NCBI GenBank assembly: GCA_016702555.1
Contig: JADJDV010000006.1
Coordinates: forward strand, 434,001-498,000
Direction: 5' to 3'
Length of the DNA stretch: 64,000 bases
Source: Burkholderiales bacterium
Lineage (GTDB): Bacteria > Pseudomonadota > Gammaproteobacteria > Burkholderiales > Burkholderiaceae_C
This document shows positions 61,394-64,000 of the stretch, piece by piece; within the stretch, counting starts at the first letter, position 1, and each line of letters opens with the position of its first letter. Under the pieces are notes generated by a model. That model saw only the letters and a program-made list of their open reading frames with translations. It had not been told where the DNA came from and did not search any database. The translations under genes and the position numbers were made by a program.

Positions 61394-62614
61394 CTATTTC
61401 ACCCATTGATTGAGTTGAATGATCGGCAGCATCACCGCCAGCACGATCAGCATCACCACCAGTCCCATGACGACGATCAGCAGCGGCTCGAGCACGGTGG
61501 CCAACTGCAGGGCGCGGCGCTGCACCTCGGCGCTGAGCTGGCCGGCGGCGCGCTGCAGCATCAGCGGCAGCTGGCCGGTTTGCTCGCCCAGGCGCGCGAA
61601 CATGGCCAGCAGGCCGGGAAAGCGTTTCTTCTGCGCCAGGGCCGACGCCAGCGGCGCGCCTTCACGCACCATGACCAGCGCGTCCTCAGCGTCGGCGCGC
61701 ATGGCGGTGTTGTTCAGGGTTTCGGCGGCGGCCTGCAGCGCGCGCAGGATCGGCACGCCGGCGCCGGCCAGCATCGCCAACGTGGCGCCAAAGCGCGCCG
61801 CGTTGTAGCCGCGCGCCAGCCGGCCGATCAGTGGCAGGCGCAGCCACAGGGCGTCGAAGGCCTGGCGCGTGGCGGGATGGCGCAGCGCCAGCCGGCCGCC
61901 GATGACCAGCAAGGCCAGTGCGCCCAGCAGCCACGCGCCGTAGTGGCGCACGAAATCGCTCAAGGCCAGCATCGCCACCGTCAACCAGGGCAGGGCGCGC
62001 TTGCTGCCGGTGAACACGGTGGCCACCTGCGGCACCACGTAGCTGACCAGGAACACCACGATGACGATCGACAGCAGCGTGACGATGGCCGGGTAAAGCG
62101 CGGCGCCGAACAGCTTGGCCTTGAGTGCCTGGCGATCTTCCAGGTCGTCGGCCAGGCGCTCCAGCACCAGGCCCAGGTTGCCGCCCTGTTCGCCGGCACC
62201 GATGACGGCGGTGTAGACGGCCGAGAACTCGCGCGGGTGCTGCGCCATCGCCCGCGCCAGCGGCGAGCCGGCGTTGACCTCGGCGCGCAGGCTGGCGATC
62301 AGGTTGCGCTGGCGTTCGTCCTCGGCCTCGTCGGCCAGCGCGGTGAGTGAGCGCTCCAGCGGCAGCCCGGACGTGATCAGGCCGGCCAGCTGCCGCGTCC
62401 AGATCGCCAGCCGGGTGCCGTTCAGCACGCGCCCGCCGCCGATCGGCCGCGTCAGCACCGAGCCGGCGCCGTCGCCGGCCACCGGCTCCACGCGCATCGG
62501 CACCAGCGCCTGCCCGCGCAGCAGCGCGCGCGCCGCCTTCACCGAGTCGGCGTCGATCACCCCCTTGCGGGTCTTGCCGTCGGCTTGCAGGGCTTCGAAG
62601 GTGTAGGCGGGCAC
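61394..62614 (-). CDS. gspF: GspF-like type II secretion/pilus assembly membrane protein
   Basis: 406-residue polytopic membrane protein with two GspF domains and three membrane segments. VPAYTFEALQADGKTRKGVI starts it from a GTG at 62614; RSLTALADEAEDERQRNLIA and ALVMVREGAPLASALAQKKRF mark the repeats. No other secretion genes are in the window, and the neighbour is scpA, so it is a stand-alone copy. Confidence 0.87.
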   Translation of the reverse strand: MPAYTFEALQADGKTRKGVIDADSVKAARALLRGQALVPMRVEPVAGDGAGSVLTRPIGGGRVLNGTRLAIWTRQLAGLITSGLPLERSLTALADEAEDERQRNLIASLRAEVNAGSPLARAMAQHPREFSAVYTAVIGAGEQGGNLGLVLERLADDLEDRQALKAKLFGAALYPAIVTLLSIVIVVFLVSYVVPQVATVFTGSKRALPWLTVAMLALSDFVRHYGAWLLGALALLVIGGRLALRHPATRQAFDALWLRLPLIGRLARGYNAARFGATLAMLAGAGVPILRALQAAAETLNNTAMRADAEDALVMVREGAPLASALAQKKRFPGLLAMFARLGEQTGQLPLMLQRAAGQLSAEVQRRALQLATVLEPLLIVVMGLVVMLIVLAVMLPIIQLNQWVK

Positions 62615-62694
62615 GGGCGGGCGGTCGGGCGCGATGAGTTGGCGCCAATGGTAGTCGCTGGGTTCGCGGCGCGGCGGCTGCCCGCGCGCGGGGC

Positions 62695-63555
62695 TCAGGC
62701 CGGCGTGAACGCCAGCCGCACGTAGATCGGCGCGTAGGCCTCGGCCTGCGTCACCTCGACCAGGTTTTCCTTGGCCAGCTCCAGCAGCGCGATCAGCGTC
62801 ACCACCAGCACCGGCACCCCCTTGGCTGGGTCGAACAAATCCTCGAACGGCGCGAAGCGCCGGCCCTGCAATTTCTTCAGCACGATCGACATGTGCTCGC
62901 GCACGCTCAGCTGCTCGCGCGTGATCTTGTGGTGCTGCACCAGCCTGGCGCGCCCCCGGATGTCGGCCCAGGCCGATTGCAGGTCGGCCAGCTCGACGTC
63001 GGGAAAGCGCGGCGCCAGCGCCTGCTCGACGTGCACCTGCGCCTTCAGGAAATCGCGCCCGAACAGCGGCAGATCGGCCAGCTGGCTGGCGGCCAGCTTC
63101 ATCTGCTCGTATTCCAGCAGGCGGCGCACCAGCTCGGCGCGCGGGTCCTCGGGCTCCTGCCCTTCGACGCTCTTGCGTGGCGGCAGCAGCATGCGCGACT
63201 TGATCTCGATCAGCATCGCCGCCATCAGCAGGTACTCGGCCGCCAGTTCCAGGTTGCGGCTGCGCACTTCGTCGACATAGCTCAGGTACTGGCGCGTCAC
63301 CGCCGCCATCGGGATGTCGAGGATGTTGAAGTTCTGCTTGCGGATCAGGTACAGCAGCAGGTCCAGCGGCCCCTCGAAGGCTTCCAGAAACACCTCCAGC
63401 GCGTCGGGCGGGATGTACAGGTCGGTCGGCAGCTGAAACAGCGGCTCGCCGTACAGACGCGCCACCGCCACGTGGTCCACCACCTCGGGCAGGCTGACCT
63501 GCGCCGGTGGGTGGTCCAGCAGCTGATCGGGATCGGCCAACGCCATGGATGTCAT
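62695..63555 (-). CDS. scpA: Segregation and condensation protein A
   Basis: 286-residue kleisin subunit of the SMC-ScpAB condensin. EVFLEAFEGPLDLLLYLIRK and FNILDIPMAAVTRQYLSYVD form the N-terminal SMC neck-binding helices, and VVTLIALLELAKENLVEVTQ the C-terminal winged helix. The N-terminus is longer than in Bacillus. ATG 63555 and 63546 are both possible. Confidence 0.92.
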   Translation of the reverse strand: MTSMALADPDQLLDHPPAQVSLPEVVDHVAVARLYGEPLFQLPTDLYIPPDALEVFLEAFEGPLDLLLYLIRKQNFNILDIPMAAVTRQYLSYVDEVRSRNLELAAEYLLMAAMLIEIKSRMLLPPRKSVEGQEPEDPRAELVRRLLEYEQMKLAASQLADLPLFGRDFLKAQVHVEQALAPRFPDVELADLQSAWADIRGRARLVQHHKITREQLSVREHMSIVLKKLQGRRFAPFEDLFDPAKGVPVLVVTLIALLELAKENLVEVTQAEAYAPIYVRLAFTPA

Positions 63556-63620
63556 CGGTGGCAGCGCGGCTCACGCGCGCTGCCGCCGCCGCAGGGCGGG
63601 CGGGCGGGCGTGCGGTGCGT

Positions 63621-63845
63621 TCACTCGGTGCTCGGCGCCATGTCGTAATAGACATAGCCCGATTGCGCCACCTTGCCGGCGCGAAACTCGGCCTGCAGAT
63701 CGCGGTCGATGCGCCTGTCCCACAGCAGGGCGCGGCCTTCGCGCTGCTTGCGGTCGAGTTCGGGCCGGGTCTGCTTGAGATCCTCGATGAACTGCGTGGC
63801 ATCGGAGCGGTAATGCGGGCGTTGGAAGATGCGGGCGAGCGACAT
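63621..63845 (-). CDS. DUF3460 family protein
   Basis: 74-residue protein with the DUF3460 signature: YRSDATQFIEDLKQTRPELD and ALLWDRRIDRDLQAEF. The family is restricted largely to Betaproteobacteria, supporting the taxonomic placement. No function is known. Located 65 bases upstream of scpA on the same strand. Confidence 0.88.
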   Translation of the reverse strand: MSLARIFQRPHYRSDATQFIEDLKQTRPELDRKQREGRALLWDRRIDRDLQAEFRAGKVAQSGYVYYDMAPSTE

Positions 63846-63944
63846 AATGCTTTTCCATGGTCCTTGTCGGACTGGTCTGACGGCGCCTCCACGGGCTGCC
63901 GCGTTACAAGACGGTTTCCACTCATTTTACCGGGCACACCCGCC

Positions 63945-64000
63945 ATGATCCATCGCTTCGACCGACTTCGCACCCTTGGCCTTGCCGGCCTGCTGGGCGC
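63945..64000 (+). CDS. Start of an exported protein, truncated by the window edge
   Basis: ATG 63945 opens MIHRFDRLRTLGLAGLLGA, whose arginine start followed by a hydrophobic stretch looks like a signal peptide. Only 19 residues are visible, so the product cannot be named. Divergent from the DUF3460 gene. Confidence 0.4.
   Translation, partial: MIHRFDRLRTLGLAGLLG

Overview
High-G+C (about 70% in core genes) chromosomal DNA whose gene content and order suggest a betaproteobacterium of the order Burkholderiales, most likely family Comamonadaceae; the genus cannot be fixed from sequence alone. Pointers are the short intergenic palindromic repeats typical of that family, a DUF3460 gene, class II ribonucleotide reductase nrdJ, twin pirins, a TRAP transporter and a GltIJKL importer. 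No rRNA, tRNA, CRISPR array, integrase, transposase or prophage gene was seen.

Layout. 0-14 kb: start of an unidentified minus-strand gene, lipoprotein-release genes lolC and lolD, a tripartite-style exporter (ATPase, FtsX permease, HlyD adaptor), a MoxR-DUF58-VWA operon, a membrane-anchored trypsin-like protease, tatD, a low-molecular-weight phosphatase and an exported methyltransferase. 13.6-17.1 kb: LysR regulator divergent from a pirin, then an acetyltransferase and a second pirin. 17.2-27.9 kb: a TetR-headed fatty-acid degradation operon (acyl-CoA dehydrogenase, DUF2147 protein, HAD/enoyl hydratase fusion, thiolase, thioesterase, SDR, isomerase, enoyl hydratase) followed by two hot-dog thioesterases. 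28.1-33.5 kb: Atm1-type exporter, a 161-bp MITE-like element, then gltIJKL.

33.8-38.6 kb is an accessory defence block with lower G+C on the minus strand. It encodes GajA (OLD-family nuclease) and GajB (UvrD-like helicase), i.e. a Gabija system, followed in tight succession by an 89-residue protein of unknown function, a HAM1/ITPase-like protein with altered catalytic residues, and a SIR2 NADase. The HAM1-SIR2 pair resembles KomB-KomC of the Kongming nucleotide-signalling system, but no KomA deaminase is present. This five-gene composite is the most interesting object in the window.

38.9-45.2 kb: a TRAP transporter (dctQMP), an SDR, rnk and pyrC. 45.2-48.1 kb is a second accessory patch: hicAB followed by a decayed copy of the pyrC 3' end, then a NucS-like nuclease overlapping a NYN-domain RNase. 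48.1-64 kb: a miaB gene that has lost its radical-SAM cysteine segment and is frameshifted, sdaA, nrdJ, a flavoprotein, nnrS, a nitroreductase, queC, an SbmA-like ABC transporter, an EF-hand protein, a 5'-nucleotidase, a GspF-like protein, scpA, DUF3460 and the start of an exported protein.
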